NCBI RefSeq assembly: GCF_030849025.1
Contig: NZ_CP118224.1
Location: 2,464,001-2,528,000, forward strand
Direction: 5' to 3'
Length of the DNA: 64,000 nt
From: Oceanimonas pelagia
GTDB lineage: Bacteria; Pseudomonadota; Gammaproteobacteria; Enterobacterales; Aeromonadaceae
Positions 38,336-46,818 of this stretch are shown here, in pieces. The translations under genes and the position numbers were made by a program. The notes below the pieces were generated by a model, which was given only the letters and a program-made list of their open reading frames with translations, ran no database searches and was not told the DNA's origin. The stretch's first letter is position 1. Every line of letters begins with the position of its first letter.

Positions 38336-38998
38336 ATGCTTATCAACGATCACGACGGCTGGGTGTTTATTCACAACCCCAAGTGCGCCGGCACCACGGT
38401 GCGCCAGAGCCTGATGCAATATGAAACCCGGAACGATTATTACTGGCTGTTCGACATGCTTGACGGTCGTCAGATCGACAAGGCCCACCTGCCGCTGGCG
38501 CTGCTGAAACGCTACGCGCCGTCCGACTTTGCGCTGTTGTCTGACTACCGGGTGTTTGGCTTTGTGCGGGATCCCGTTACCCGCATGGTGTCGTCCTACA
38601 ACGAAAGCCACCCGCGCATCTACCAGAAATTCAGCCAGGGCCGGCTGTCGCTGGATGACTATCGCCAGGGGCTGAACCAGTTTTGTTACGGCCTTGAAGC
38701 TCAGGCGCTGAAGGGCTGGGACTTCGACTACCGGCATTGCATTCCCCAGCGTGACATGTTTTATCTGCGCGGCAAATGCTATGCCGATGTGCTGATCAAA
38801 ATGGAGAGCCTGGAGCGGCAGGTAAACAAGCTGGCGGCCATCGATCACCGCCTGCCTGCTGCCCTGGTGCTGAAAAACAAGCGGGCCAACAGCAAAACCC
38901 TGCCGGTGGCACACAACGAGCTGCTCGACCAAAAGGCCCTCGCCAGTGTGAAAGCCATTTATCACGACGACTTTGTGCTGTTCGATTATGTGCACTGA
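38336..38998 (+). CDS. Sulfotransferase family 2 protein
   Basis: 220 residues. The 5'-phosphosulfate-binding loop H-N-P-K-C-A-G-T-T-V-R is at 13-23, and the 3'-phosphate motif F-G-F-V-R-D-P-V-T-R-M-V-S-S-Y is near residues 75-89. These are typical of PAPS-dependent carbohydrate sulfotransferases (family 2). It would transfer sulfate to a sugar hydroxyl in the cytoplasm or at the membrane. It is a single-gene unit in front of the sensor kinase, with its own sigma-54 promoter and operators of the same type as the polysaccharide operons, so sulfation of that polysaccharide is a reasonable inference. Confidence 0.85.
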   Translation: MLINDHDGWVFIHNPKCAGTTVRQSLMQYETRNDYYWLFDMLDGRQIDKAHLPLALLKRYAPSDFALLSDYRVFGFVRDPVTRMVSSYNESHPRIYQKFSQGRLSLDDYRQGLNQFCYGLEAQALKGWDFDYRHCIPQRDMFYLRGKCYADVLIKMESLERQVNKLAAIDHRLPAALVLKNKRANSKTLPVAHNELLDQKALASVKAIYHDDFVLFDYVH

Positions 38999-39079
38999 AT
39001 TGAAAGGCACGGGAAAAGAGCGGGCACAAACGGCACTCAGTGTGGTATATCTGGAGTGTCGTGATGAAGGGACATCGTC

Positions 39080-39268
39080 ATGAAAGTCATCATAAAAACA
39101 TTGTTTTTACTGTATCTGCCCGGCCCGTCGGTGCCGAGCCAGCCGGAGCGGGAAGCCGGTGCCCGCCTCGTGTTTGGCCCCGCCCCGACATTCCCTCCTT
39201 GGAACACCGGAACGACGAGCGCGGGCTCGATATTCGGCTTGCCCCTGGCATCACGGAAGAGGAGGGCA
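39080..39268 (+). pseudogene. Possible remnant of a PhnD-like substrate-binding protein
   Basis: An ATG at 39080 begins a signal-peptide-like start (M-K-V-I-I-K-T-L-F-L-L-Y-L), followed by A-R-L-V-F-G-P-A-P-T-F-P-P-W. A one-base shift would continue with L-E-H-R-N-D-E-R-G-L-D-I-R-L-A-P-G-I. This resembles the start of phosphonate-type substrate-binding proteins often paired with sensor kinases. The frame is broken and the rest is missing. The reading is tentative. Confidence 0.3.
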
Positions 39269-39270
39269 GC

Positions 39271-42200
39271 ATGTCCTTTCGCCTGAAAACCATGCTCGGT
39301 GTGGCCCTGATCGTGGGCAGCCTGTTGTTGCTGCTGATATGGAGCAGCCTTCGCTATCTGCAGGACGCCAGCCACCAGGAGGCCGTTCTGCGTGCCGAAA
39401 CCACCTCAAGCCTGTTTGCAGAACTGGTGCGGGAGGCGGTGCTGGCGTCCGATCTGGCCCGGCTGGAAAGCCTGGCCAGCCAGGCGCTGGCGGCCTCCGA
39501 CATGGCCTATGTGCGCATTATGGACAACGAGCAATGGCTGGTGGAAGCCGGCGATACCGCCGCGCGCGGGACTATGGTTCACGCCGGAGCCGATGTACTG
39601 GTGAATGACCGGCGCTACGGCCGGGTGGAGCTGGGCCTTCGCACCGAGCGGGCAGAAGGCGTGATTGCCGGTGCCCGGCACCACCTGCTGTTGCTGGCCG
39701 CCGGCGGAATGATACTGGTGGCACTGTTCTCCCTGGCGCTGGGCGCCTGCCTCACCCGGGGCCTGAGCCGGCTCACTCAGGCCGCCGAAGCCATCAGCCG
39801 GGGGGAGGATCCCGCGCCCATCGCGGTCAGTGGCAACGGCGAGCTGGCCATTACCAGCCGGGCCTTTAACACCATGGCCGAACAACTGACCCGCTCCCGC
39901 CGGGACATGGAGGAACGGCTGCAGATAAGACAGGAGTCCCGCCGCCATGCCGCCATCAGCGCCGCCCTGGTTGAGGCCAACATGGATGCGGTAGTGATCA
40001 TCGATCTGGACGACACCATAGTGGAGTTCAGCAGCATGGCGGAAAAGCTGTTTGGCTACACCCGCGCCGAGGCCATTGGCCGCTCCATGGCCGAGCTGCT
40101 GATCCCGCCCGAAGTGCGGGATCATCACCGCCGGGGCATGCAGCATTATCGCGATACCGGCCACGGCCCCATTCTGGGCAAGCACATCGAGCTGGACGCC
40201 ATGCGTGCCGGGGGCGAGCTGTTTCCGGCGGAGCTGACGGTACAGACCATTCAGCTTGAGGGCTCGGTGCTGTTTGCCGGCTTTATGCGCGACATCAGCG
40301 AGCGCAAGGCCGCCGAGCAGGCACTGAAGGATGCCCGGGTGCGCGCCGAGGCCGCGTCCCGGGCCAAGTCCCGTTTTCTGGCCCACATGAGCCATGAAAT
40401 ACGATCACCCCTCAACGCCGTGCTGGGCTCGGTCAGCCTGCTGCTGGAAGACAAACTCACCCGGGAGCAGCGGCTCTATGCCCAGACCGCCGAATCGTCG
40501 GGCAAGGCACTGCTGGGGCTGATCAACAATATTCTCGACTTTTCCCGCATCGAGGCCGGCCAGCTGCAGCCCGACAAACAACAGTTTCGGCTGGACGAGC
40601 TGCTGTCGGACATCGCCGCCCATATCGCCCTTTGCGCCCGGGAAAAACAGCTGCAAACCGCGCTGATCGCCGAGCCCGGGCTGCCCGTGCAACTGACTGG
40701 CGATGCCACCCGGCTGCGGCAAATTCTGATCAACCTGCTCGACAACGCCCTCAAGTTTACCGACACCGGCGCGGTCAGCCTGCTGATCACCCTGGAAGCC
40801 AAAACCAACAATGGCGTGGAGCTCGCCTTTACCGTGCAGGACAGCGGCATCGGCATACCTGCCGAGGAGCAATCCGCCCTGTTTGAGGAGTTTCAGCAGG
40901 TGGACAGCTCCGACTCCACCCGCCACGGCGGCAGCGGCCTGGGGCTGTCCATCAGCCGGGGGCTGTGCCGGGCCATGGGCGGCGAGCTGGTGTTTGCCCA
41001 CGCCAGCCAGGCCGGCTCCGTGTTTGTGGCCACCCTGCCACTTGAGTACGCCGGGCCGGTACCTGCGGTGCCCCAGCACGGCGGCATAGTGCTGTGTGCC
41101 GGGCTGCACCCGCTGCTGCTCAATGCCGTGCGCCTCGCCTGCCAGCCCAGGGGTATGAGCGTGGCCGAATGGCGCCCCGACGAACCCCTGCCCGCAGCGG
41201 GAGAACAGGCCATGGCGCTGCTGCTGCACCATGATCTGCCGGCACCGGCACGGAGCTCTCTGCTGACCCAGGCCGCTCAGCAGGGCCTTGAACACATTAT
41301 TGAACTGGGCCGGGAAGACGCCTCGCCCCTTGAACCGGCCATAACCGACCGGCTGCCCCTGCCCCTGCTGGCCGGCCCCCTGCTGCGCCGGCTGGGGCGG
41401 GAGCGCAGCAGGCCGGCGCAGGCCGTGCCGGCAGACACCTTCCCGTCGGCATCTGCTCCACAGCAAGGCGGCCGGTTACTGCTGGCGGAAGACAGCCCGG
41501 CCAATCAGCTGGTGGCCCGGGCCATGCTGGAGCGGGCCGGTTATCGGGTGACCATTGCCAACAACGGCCTGGAAGCCCTCGAGGCCTGTGCCCGCCAGCC
41601 CTTTGACCTGATCCTGATGGACCTGCGCATGCCGCAAATGGACGGGCTGGAAGCCACCCGGCGCCTGCGCACGCAAAGCAGCATGGCTCAGGTGCCCATA
41701 GTGGCGCTGACCGCCAATGTCAGCCAGCAGGACATAGAGCGCTGCCTGGCCGCCGGCATGGATGACTTTATTCCCAAACCCATCAACAGCGAACGGTTGC
41801 TGGCAACCCTGGTCCGGCATCTGTCACCCGGCACTCGGCAGGCCGGGGCAGGCACCTCCCCCGCACCGGTGGAGCCCCCCCGGCCACTGCCGCTGCTGGA
41901 CGAGGCGGCGGTACACAGCCTGTTCGAGGCCATGGGCGCCGATCGTTTTGCCGGCACCATGGGACTGTTTCTTGATGAAAACCGCGAGCGGCTGGCACGG
42001 CTGGAGCAGGCCATTGCCCGGCAGGACATGGAATCGGCCACCCTTGAAGCCCATACCATCAAGGGCTGTGCCGGCACCTTTGGTGCGCCGCAACTGCAGG
42101 ACTGGGCCAGGCAAATGGAAGCCGCCTGCCGCAGCCAGGATGACACAAGCATCCATCGGCTGGCGGCGCACATTGACGCCCTCGGCCGCCAGACCGAAAC

Positions 42201-42297
42201 CCGGTTTCAGCATCAAATCACGTCGCTGACAGGAGAGCAGCATGACTCAGAGAGCACTCAAGGAACGCCCCCGGCAGGCGCGCATTCTGCTGGTTGA
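39271..42297 (+). CDS. Hybrid sensor histidine kinase (HAMP-PAS-HisKA-HATPase-REC-Hpt), SypF-like
   Basis: The start at 39271 has GGAGG 5 bp upstream; it gives 1,008 residues. In order: a membrane segment (~9-26), a periplasmic loop, a second membrane segment (~135-160), HAMP, PAS (~230-350), HisKA with H375 in M-S-H-E-I-R-S-P-L-N, HATPase with L-L-D-N-A-L-K-F-T-D and G-G-S-G-L-G-L-S-I, REC with D784 in L-M-D-L-R-M-P, and Hpt with H928 in A-H-T-I-K-G-C-A-G. The domain order resembles RscS/SypF kinases that control syp polysaccharide. Its 3' end overlaps the response-regulator gene by 56 bp, so the two are surely partners. Confidence 0.95.
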   Translation: MSFRLKTMLGVALIVGSLLLLLIWSSLRYLQDASHQEAVLRAETTSSLFAELVREAVLASDLARLESLASQALAASDMAYVRIMDNEQWLVEAGDTAARGTMVHAGADVLVNDRRYGRVELGLRTERAEGVIAGARHHLLLLAAGGMILVALFSLALGACLTRGLSRLTQAAEAISRGEDPAPIAVSGNGELAITSRAFNTMAEQLTRSRRDMEERLQIRQESRRHAAISAALVEANMDAVVIIDLDDTIVEFSSMAEKLFGYTRAEAIGRSMAELLIPPEVRDHHRRGMQHYRDTGHGPILGKHIELDAMRAGGELFPAELTVQTIQLEGSVLFAGFMRDISERKAAEQALKDARVRAEAASRAKSRFLAHMSHEIRSPLNAVLGSVSLLLEDKLTREQRLYAQTAESSGKALLGLINNILDFSRIEAGQLQPDKQQFRLDELLSDIAAHIALCAREKQLQTALIAEPGLPVQLTGDATRLRQILINLLDNALKFTDTGAVSLLITLEAKTNNGVELAFTVQDSGIGIPAEEQSALFEEFQQVDSSDSTRHGGSGLGLSISRGLCRAMGGELVFAHASQAGSVFVATLPLEYAGPVPAVPQHGGIVLCAGLHPLLLNAVRLACQPRGMSVAEWRPDEPLPAAGEQAMALLLHHDLPAPARSSLLTQAAQQGLEHIIELGREDASPLEPAITDRLPLPLLAGPLLRRLGRERSRPAQAVPADTFPSASAPQQGGRLLLAEDSPANQLVARAMLERAGYRVTIANNGLEALEACARQPFDLILMDLRMPQMDGLEATRRLRTQSSMAQVPIVALTANVSQQDIERCLAAGMDDFIPKPINSERLLATLVRHLSPGTRQAGAGTSPAPVEPPRPLPLLDEAAVHSLFEAMGADRFAGTMGLFLDENRERLARLEQAIARQDMESATLEAHTIKGCAGTFGAPQLQDWARQMEAACRSQDDTSIHRLAAHIDALGRQTETRFQHQITSLTGEQHDSESTQGTPPAGAHSAG

Positions 42298-43723
42298 AGA
42301 CAGTCCGGCCATGGCCGCCGTGTATCAGAGCTATCTGGAGGCGGAGCAGCACAGTGTGCGCGTGGCCGGCACCGGCGCCGCGGCGCTGTCCGAGCTGAAC
42401 GAGGCCCTGCCGGATCTGGTGCTGCTCGACCTGCACCTGCCGGACATGCCGGGCATGGCCATTTTGCAGCACATTCACGACCACGCCCTTCATTGCGCCG
42501 TGGTGATCATCACCGCCCATGGCTCCCTCGATATTGCCAGCGAAGCCATGCGCCTGGGCGCCAGCGATTTTGTCAGCAAGCCCTTTGACGCCGCCCGCCT
42601 CAACCTGACCGTGGCCAACACCCTGGAAAAACGCCACCTCAGCCGGGTGGTGAACCAGTACCGGCGCACCTTCACCCGCAACCGCTTTCACGGCTTTATC
42701 GGCTCATCTCTGGCCATGCAGGCGGTGTTCCGCATTATTGAAAGCGCCGCTCCCAGCAAGGCCACTGTGTTTATTACCGGTGAAAGCGGCACCGGCAAGG
42801 AGCTGTGCGCCGAGGCCATTCATCAGGAAAGCCCCCGCCGCAAGGGCCCGCTGGTGGCGCTGAACTGCGCCGCCATTCCCGCCGATTTGATGGAAAGCGA
42901 GATCTTCGGCCATGTCAAAGGGGCCTTTACCGGTGCCGTGAGCCAGCGGGAAGGCGCCGCCAGCCGGGCCGACGGTGGTACCCTGTTTCTGGATGAAGTG
43001 TGCGAAATGGACCTGGATCTGCAAAGCAAGCTGCTGCGCTTTATTCAGAGCCGGCGCTATACCCGGGTGGGCGACAACAAGGAGCAACAGGCAGACATTC
43101 GCATTGTGTGTGCCACCAACCGGGATCCGCTGGAAGAAGTGCGCGCCGGCCGCTTTCGGGAAGATCTCTACTACCGGCTGAACGTCATTCCCCTGCCGCT
43201 GCCGCCCCTGCGGGAGCGCGGCGACGACATTCTGCTGATTGCCGAGCACCTGCTGGAAACCATGGTGGAAGAAGAGCAAAAAAGCTTTCGCGGTTTCAGC
43301 GAGGCCGCCGCCGATGCCCTGCTTGGCTACGACTGGCCCGGCAATGTGCGCGAGCTGGAAAACGTGCTGCGCAACATGGTGGTGCTGAACGAGGGCACCC
43401 TGCTCGACACCCCCATGCTGCCCGCGCACCTGCAGACATCGGTCGGTGCGACAGTCAGTGCGGTGCCACCGGCTCTGCCCGCCGCTCCCGTCGTCCCTTA
43501 CGCGCCGGCGGTGACCGGTGAGCCGCCTGCCGCCCTGACCATACAGCCGGAAGACCAGGCCATGGCCGGCATTCGCCCGCTGTGGCTGCAGGAAAAGGAG
43601 ATCATCGAGCGCAGCATACGGCTGTGCGACGGCAACATTCCCCGCGCCGCCGCCCTGCTGGAGATCAGCCCTTCCACCATTTACCGCAAGCGCATGGGCT
43701 GGGAGAAAATGCAGGAGCAATAA
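42242..43723 (+). CDS. Sigma-54-dependent response regulator, SypG/NtrC-like
   Basis: 493 residues: REC domain with D63 (L-L-D-L-H-L-P), AAA+ domain with Walker A G-E-S-G-T-G-K-E (180-187), the sigma-54 contact loop G-A-F-T-G-A (227-232) and Walker B-type G-G-T-L-F-L-D-E, then an Ala/Pro-rich linker and a C-terminal Fis-type helix-turn-helix (A-A-A-L-L-E-I-S-P-S-T-I-Y-R-K). It would bind enhancer sites and activate the three -24/-12 promoters of this locus. AGGAG precedes the ATG, within the end of the kinase gene. Confidence 0.95.
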   Translation: MTQRALKERPRQARILLVEDSPAMAAVYQSYLEAEQHSVRVAGTGAAALSELNEALPDLVLLDLHLPDMPGMAILQHIHDHALHCAVVIITAHGSLDIASEAMRLGASDFVSKPFDAARLNLTVANTLEKRHLSRVVNQYRRTFTRNRFHGFIGSSLAMQAVFRIIESAAPSKATVFITGESGTGKELCAEAIHQESPRRKGPLVALNCAAIPADLMESEIFGHVKGAFTGAVSQREGAASRADGGTLFLDEVCEMDLDLQSKLLRFIQSRRYTRVGDNKEQQADIRIVCATNRDPLEEVRAGRFREDLYYRLNVIPLPLPPLRERGDDILLIAEHLLETMVEEEQKSFRGFSEAAADALLGYDWPGNVRELENVLRNMVVLNEGTLLDTPMLPAHLQTSVGATVSAVPPALPAAPVVPYAPAVTGEPPAALTIQPEDQAMAGIRPLWLQEKEIIERSIRLCDGNIPRAAALLEISPSTIYRKRMGWEKMQEQ

Positions 43724-43734
43724 ACCGGACACTT

Positions 43735-43788
43735 TGCATATTGCACAGGCCCCTTCACAGCCCGCTCAGGCGGGCTGCAAAATGCACA
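43735..43788. promoter_or_regulatory. Paired operator upstream of the STAS-wza operon
   Basis: TGCA-TAT-TGCACA at 43735-43747 and TGCA-AAA-TGCACA at 43776-43788 are 41 bp apart. Between them CAGCCCGC-TCAG-GCGGGCTG (43758-43777) forms a hairpin that could terminate the regulator transcript and that runs into the second operator. Confidence 0.7.
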
Positions 43789-43838
43789 CCGCTTTCACGA
43801 AATCACATCAAACCATTGATATAAAAGAAAATTAATAA

Positions 43839-43855
43839 CTGGCACCGTTTCTGCA
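43839..43855 (+). promoter_or_regulatory. Sigma-54 promoter for the STAS-wza operon
   Basis: CTGGCACC-GTTT-CTGCA keeps the essential GG and GC elements with correct spacing. It lies 34 bp before the STAS gene and 51 bp after the nearer operator. Confidence 0.75.
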
Positions 43856-43888
43856 TTCTTCTTGTCAGGTCATCAAGGAGAAGACGCC

Positions 43889-44224
43889 ATGTTAGTAGCC
43901 CATCAGCAGCAAGGATGCCGCAGCCTGATCACCCTGCCCGCCCGCATGGACCGGGCCCGGGCACCCGCCCTGCGCCGGCAGCTTCAGCAGTTTATCGAAC
44001 AGGGGCAGCGCCATCTGGTGCTGGATCTGCATCAGGTGCAGTTTGTGGATGCCAGTGGCCTGTCGGTGCTGCTCAGCGCCTATTTTGCCCTGCAGCCTCA
44101 CGGCGGCCGGCTGGTCTTGCTGAGCCCCTCGCCCCTGATGCGCACTCATCTGGTTACCGCCCGGCTACACCGGCTGTTTGCGGTGTATGACAGTGCCGAA
44201 TCCGCCCTTGCCGCTCAGGACTGA
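43889..44224 (+). CDS. STAS domain protein (SypA-like anti-sigma-antagonist fold)
   Basis: The start at ATG 43889 has AAGGAG 8 bp upstream; the product has 111 residues. The STAS core carries V-D-A-S-G-L-S-V-L-L with Ser56 at the usual phosphorylation position. In the V. fischeri syp locus the first gene encodes such a STAS protein, whose phosphorylation state controls biofilm output. No SypE-like kinase/phosphatase was seen here, so how Ser56 would be modified is open. It is the first gene of the export operon. Confidence 0.85.
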   Translation: MLVAHQQQGCRSLITLPARMDRARAPALRRQLQQFIEQGQRHLVLDLHQVQFVDASGLSVLLSAYFALQPHGGRLVLLSPSPLMRTHLVTARLHRLFAVYDSAESALAAQD

Positions 44225-44236
44225 CAGGAGAACCTT

Positions 44237-45391
44237 ATGCTAAAGCCCCTTGATTTTCTGCCCCTGCTGACGCTGCTGGGAGCCTGCACCCCGCTGCATC
44301 AGGTGCATATCAATCAGCAGCCGCCGGCGGCCATTGAGGCCGGCCGGGAGCACCCACTGGGCCCGGGCCGGAGTACGCCGATAGCTGCGGCTCAATCACT
44401 GCCACTCACGCCACTGCCCCGCTGGGCCGCCGCGCCGCCGCTGTCGCCGGGCGACCGGCTGCAGATTGAAGTGGTCGACGGCGAGGACTTCAGCGGCCGT
44501 TTTGAAGTGAACACCAACGGCACCCTGACCCTGCCCTTTTTGCCGCCGCTGGCGGTGGCCGGAGGCAGCCTGCAGGACGCCGAAAAGCAAATTGCCGAGG
44601 CCCTGGTGGCGGAGCGCTTTTTTCGCCCGCAGCGGGTGGAAGTGAGCCTGCGCCTGCACGAGTGGGGCCATGCCCAGGTGCATGTGAGCGGTGCCGTATT
44701 TAACCCGGGTATGGTCACGGTGAACGCCCGGGGCGTGGAAGAGCGGGCCCTGAAGGACAGGCTGAGCACCGGCGACTTTGCCTCGGAGCGGCTGCTGGCC
44801 ACCGCCCTGCGCGCCGCCGGCGGTGTGCGCCCCGATGCGGACCTGAGCCGCATTCGGCTTACCCGCGGCGAGCAGACCCTGGTGCTCGACTACCGCCCCC
44901 TGCTGCAGGGCCGGGCGGTACGCCAGGTAGCGCTGATGAGCGGCGATGTGATTGAGGTGCCGGAAAGCGGCCGCTTTCAGCGGGACCTGATGACATTGTC
45001 GCCGATCACGCCGCCGGGCATTCGCGTGTTTCTCTCCAACCTCACCGTGCCCGCCACCGGCAACGCCATTTCGGCGGTGGGCCGGGACGCCAGCAGCCTG
45101 CCCTACGGCGCCCGCCTGCTTACCGCCGGCACCTCCGCCAACTGTCTGGGCGGTACCCGCCTGACCAACGCGGATCGCTATCTGGTGCTGGTGCGCACCG
45201 ATCCGCTCACCGGTCAGCCCCAGACCCTGGAACGCTCGGTGCAGGAGCTGCTGGCGGCCCCTCAGCGGGATGATCTCAACCCTTACCTGATGCCCAACGA
45301 TGCCGTCAGCTGCTACGACTCGGGAGTGACCAACCTGCGGGATCTGGCCCGTACCCTGACCGAGCTGCTGCTGCCGCTGTCGCTGCTGTAA
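44237..45391 (+). CDS. Polysaccharide export lipoprotein, Wza-like
   Basis: 384 residues with a lipoprotein signal (lipobox L-L-G-A-C, Cys17). A poly-export domain follows (L-S-P-G-D-R-L-Q-I-E-V ... F-E-V-N-T-N-G-T-L-T-L-P-F-L), then SLBB-like repeats (V-H-V-S-G-A-V-F-N-P-G-M-V-T-V). Wza-type proteins form the outer-membrane polysaccharide channel. It is close to the STAS gene (12-bp gap) and to the Wzz-like gene (11-bp gap). The C-terminal part is longer than in minimal Wza and ends in a hydrophobic helix. Confidence 0.92.
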   Translation: MLKPLDFLPLLTLLGACTPLHQVHINQQPPAAIEAGREHPLGPGRSTPIAAAQSLPLTPLPRWAAAPPLSPGDRLQIEVVDGEDFSGRFEVNTNGTLTLPFLPPLAVAGGSLQDAEKQIAEALVAERFFRPQRVEVSLRLHEWGHAQVHVSGAVFNPGMVTVNARGVEERALKDRLSTGDFASERLLATALRAAGGVRPDADLSRIRLTRGEQTLVLDYRPLLQGRAVRQVALMSGDVIEVPESGRFQRDLMTLSPITPPGIRVFLSNLTVPATGNAISAVGRDASSLPYGARLLTAGTSANCLGGTRLTNADRYLVLVRTDPLTGQPQTLERSVQELLAAPQRDDLNPYLMPNDAVSCYDSGVTNLRDLARTLTELLLPLSLL

Positions 45392-45402
45392 CCGGAGCCG
45401 CC

Positions 45403-46818
45403 ATGAGCCACGATACCGCCGCTTTCACCCCTACCGCCGGTCAGCGCCTGTTGCGCATGCTGACCCACGGCACCAGCCTGCCCACCGCGGCCCGGCTGCG
45501 GCTCTATGCCCTGGTGGCGGCGGTGGCTCTGGCCATGATCTGGCTGCCCTTTACCCTGTTTATGTGGGTCAAGCCGGTGTCGTTCACCAGCAACTGGATC
45601 CTGATTCTGCCCGGTACCGGTGCCGGCTATGCGGTGTCCCTCGACAGCGTGGGCCAGGCCTCGGCCTCGGCCACCTCGCCCTACAACAGCCATTCGGTCG
45701 ATCCACGCGTCAACTACAAGGCCATTGCCACCAGCGCCCCTGTGCTGGATGCCGCCGCCGCCGACGTCGGCCTGAGCCGGGCTCAGTTTGGCAAGCCCGA
45801 CATCAGGCTGGTGGATCAGACCGCGCTGATGAAGTTCCGGCTGTCGGCTCCCAGCGCCGGACTGGCACTGCGCAAGGCCGAGGCGCTGGACCGCGCCCTG
45901 CAGCAAGAGCTGGAGCGGCTGCGCCGGGATGAGTTCAGCCAGCGCGAGCACAGCCTGGATACCATGCTCAACGACTTCAGCAGCAAGCTGGGCCAGGCCC
46001 GCCAGCGCATTCTGGAATACCAGTCCGGGGCGCGCATTGTGTCGCTGGAGCAGTTCAACGAGCTGACTCTGTCTTTGGAGCGCATGCGCGGTCAGTTGCG
46101 TGAACTCAAGGCCAGTGCCGCCGGGGTGGACGGTCGCCGCCGGGCGCTGCAGCAGGCGCTGGCCATCGACGCCCGCCAGGCCGCCGAGCTGCTTACCCTG
46201 CAGCAGGACGTGCTGTTCCGGGAGCTGGCCACCGCCTGGGCCGCGGCCGCCACCGAGCTCAAACGCAACCTCACTCACTGGGGCGAGCGCCACCGCAAGG
46301 TGGTGGCGGCCCGGGACGAAGAGCGCCAGCTGCGCCGGGCCATGCACCGGCGGGTAAAGCAACTGGCCCCCAGCCTGCCCCAGGACGAAGACCGCTTGCT
46401 GTCCCGGGTGACCGACAACATTGCTCTTTATAGCCAGCTGGTGGAGCTGATGGTGGAAAGCCAGGGCCTGAACGCCCAGATTGCCGCCCTCGGCCACAGC
46501 ATTGACGAGCAGCAGCAACTGCTGGAGCAAAGCACCCAGGAGGCCAGCCTGCTGGAAGATCTCAAGCGCAAGCATCAGGTGGCCACCGCCGTGTTTGGCA
46601 CGGGTCTGGCCAAGCTGGATATCGGCAAGGGCGACAAGTTCAGCGCCTATCCCATGACCCAGTTGCTGTCGCCGCCCTCGCGGCCGGACCGGCCCGATAC
46701 CCTTGGGCGCAACCTGGCCCTGCTGGGCTGCGGAGCCGCTTCACTGTTCATTTTTCTTGGTCTGGTGTTGCTATGGATACGCAAACCCTATCTCCAGAAA
46801 CATCTGAAGAACGCCTGA
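45403..46818 (+). CDS. Wzz/PCP-type chain-length or export co-polymerase, no kinase domain
   Basis: 471 residues with a first membrane segment at ~27-52 and a second near 440-462. Between them is a long periplasmic coiled-coil region (about residues 150-390, rich in Glu, Arg, Leu and Gln). This is the polysaccharide co-polymerase layout that sets chain length and contacts the Wza channel. No Walker motifs or tyrosine-rich tail follow, so any kinase would be separate. It overlaps the downstream ligase/polymerase gene by 46 bp. Confidence 0.85.
   Translation: MSHDTAAFTPTAGQRLLRMLTHGTSLPTAARLRLYALVAAVALAMIWLPFTLFMWVKPVSFTSNWILILPGTGAGYAVSLDSVGQASASATSPYNSHSVDPRVNYKAIATSAPVLDAAAADVGLSRAQFGKPDIRLVDQTALMKFRLSAPSAGLALRKAEALDRALQQELERLRRDEFSQREHSLDTMLNDFSSKLGQARQRILEYQSGARIVSLEQFNELTLSLERMRGQLRELKASAAGVDGRRRALQQALAIDARQAAELLTLQQDVLFRELATAWAAAATELKRNLTHWGERHRKVVAARDEERQLRRAMHRRVKQLAPSLPQDEDRLLSRVTDNIALYSQLVELMVESQGLNAQIAALGHSIDEQQQLLEQSTQEASLLEDLKRKHQVATAVFGTGLAKLDIGKGDKFSAYPMTQLLSPPSRPDRPDTLGRNLALLGCGAASLFIFLGLVLLWIRKPYLQKHLKNA

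Noticed and set aside
38999-39040. A fourth sigma-54 promoter before the sensor kinase (GGCACG near 39007)
   Set aside because: There is no TTGC-type -12 element at the right spacing, and no operator lies upstream.
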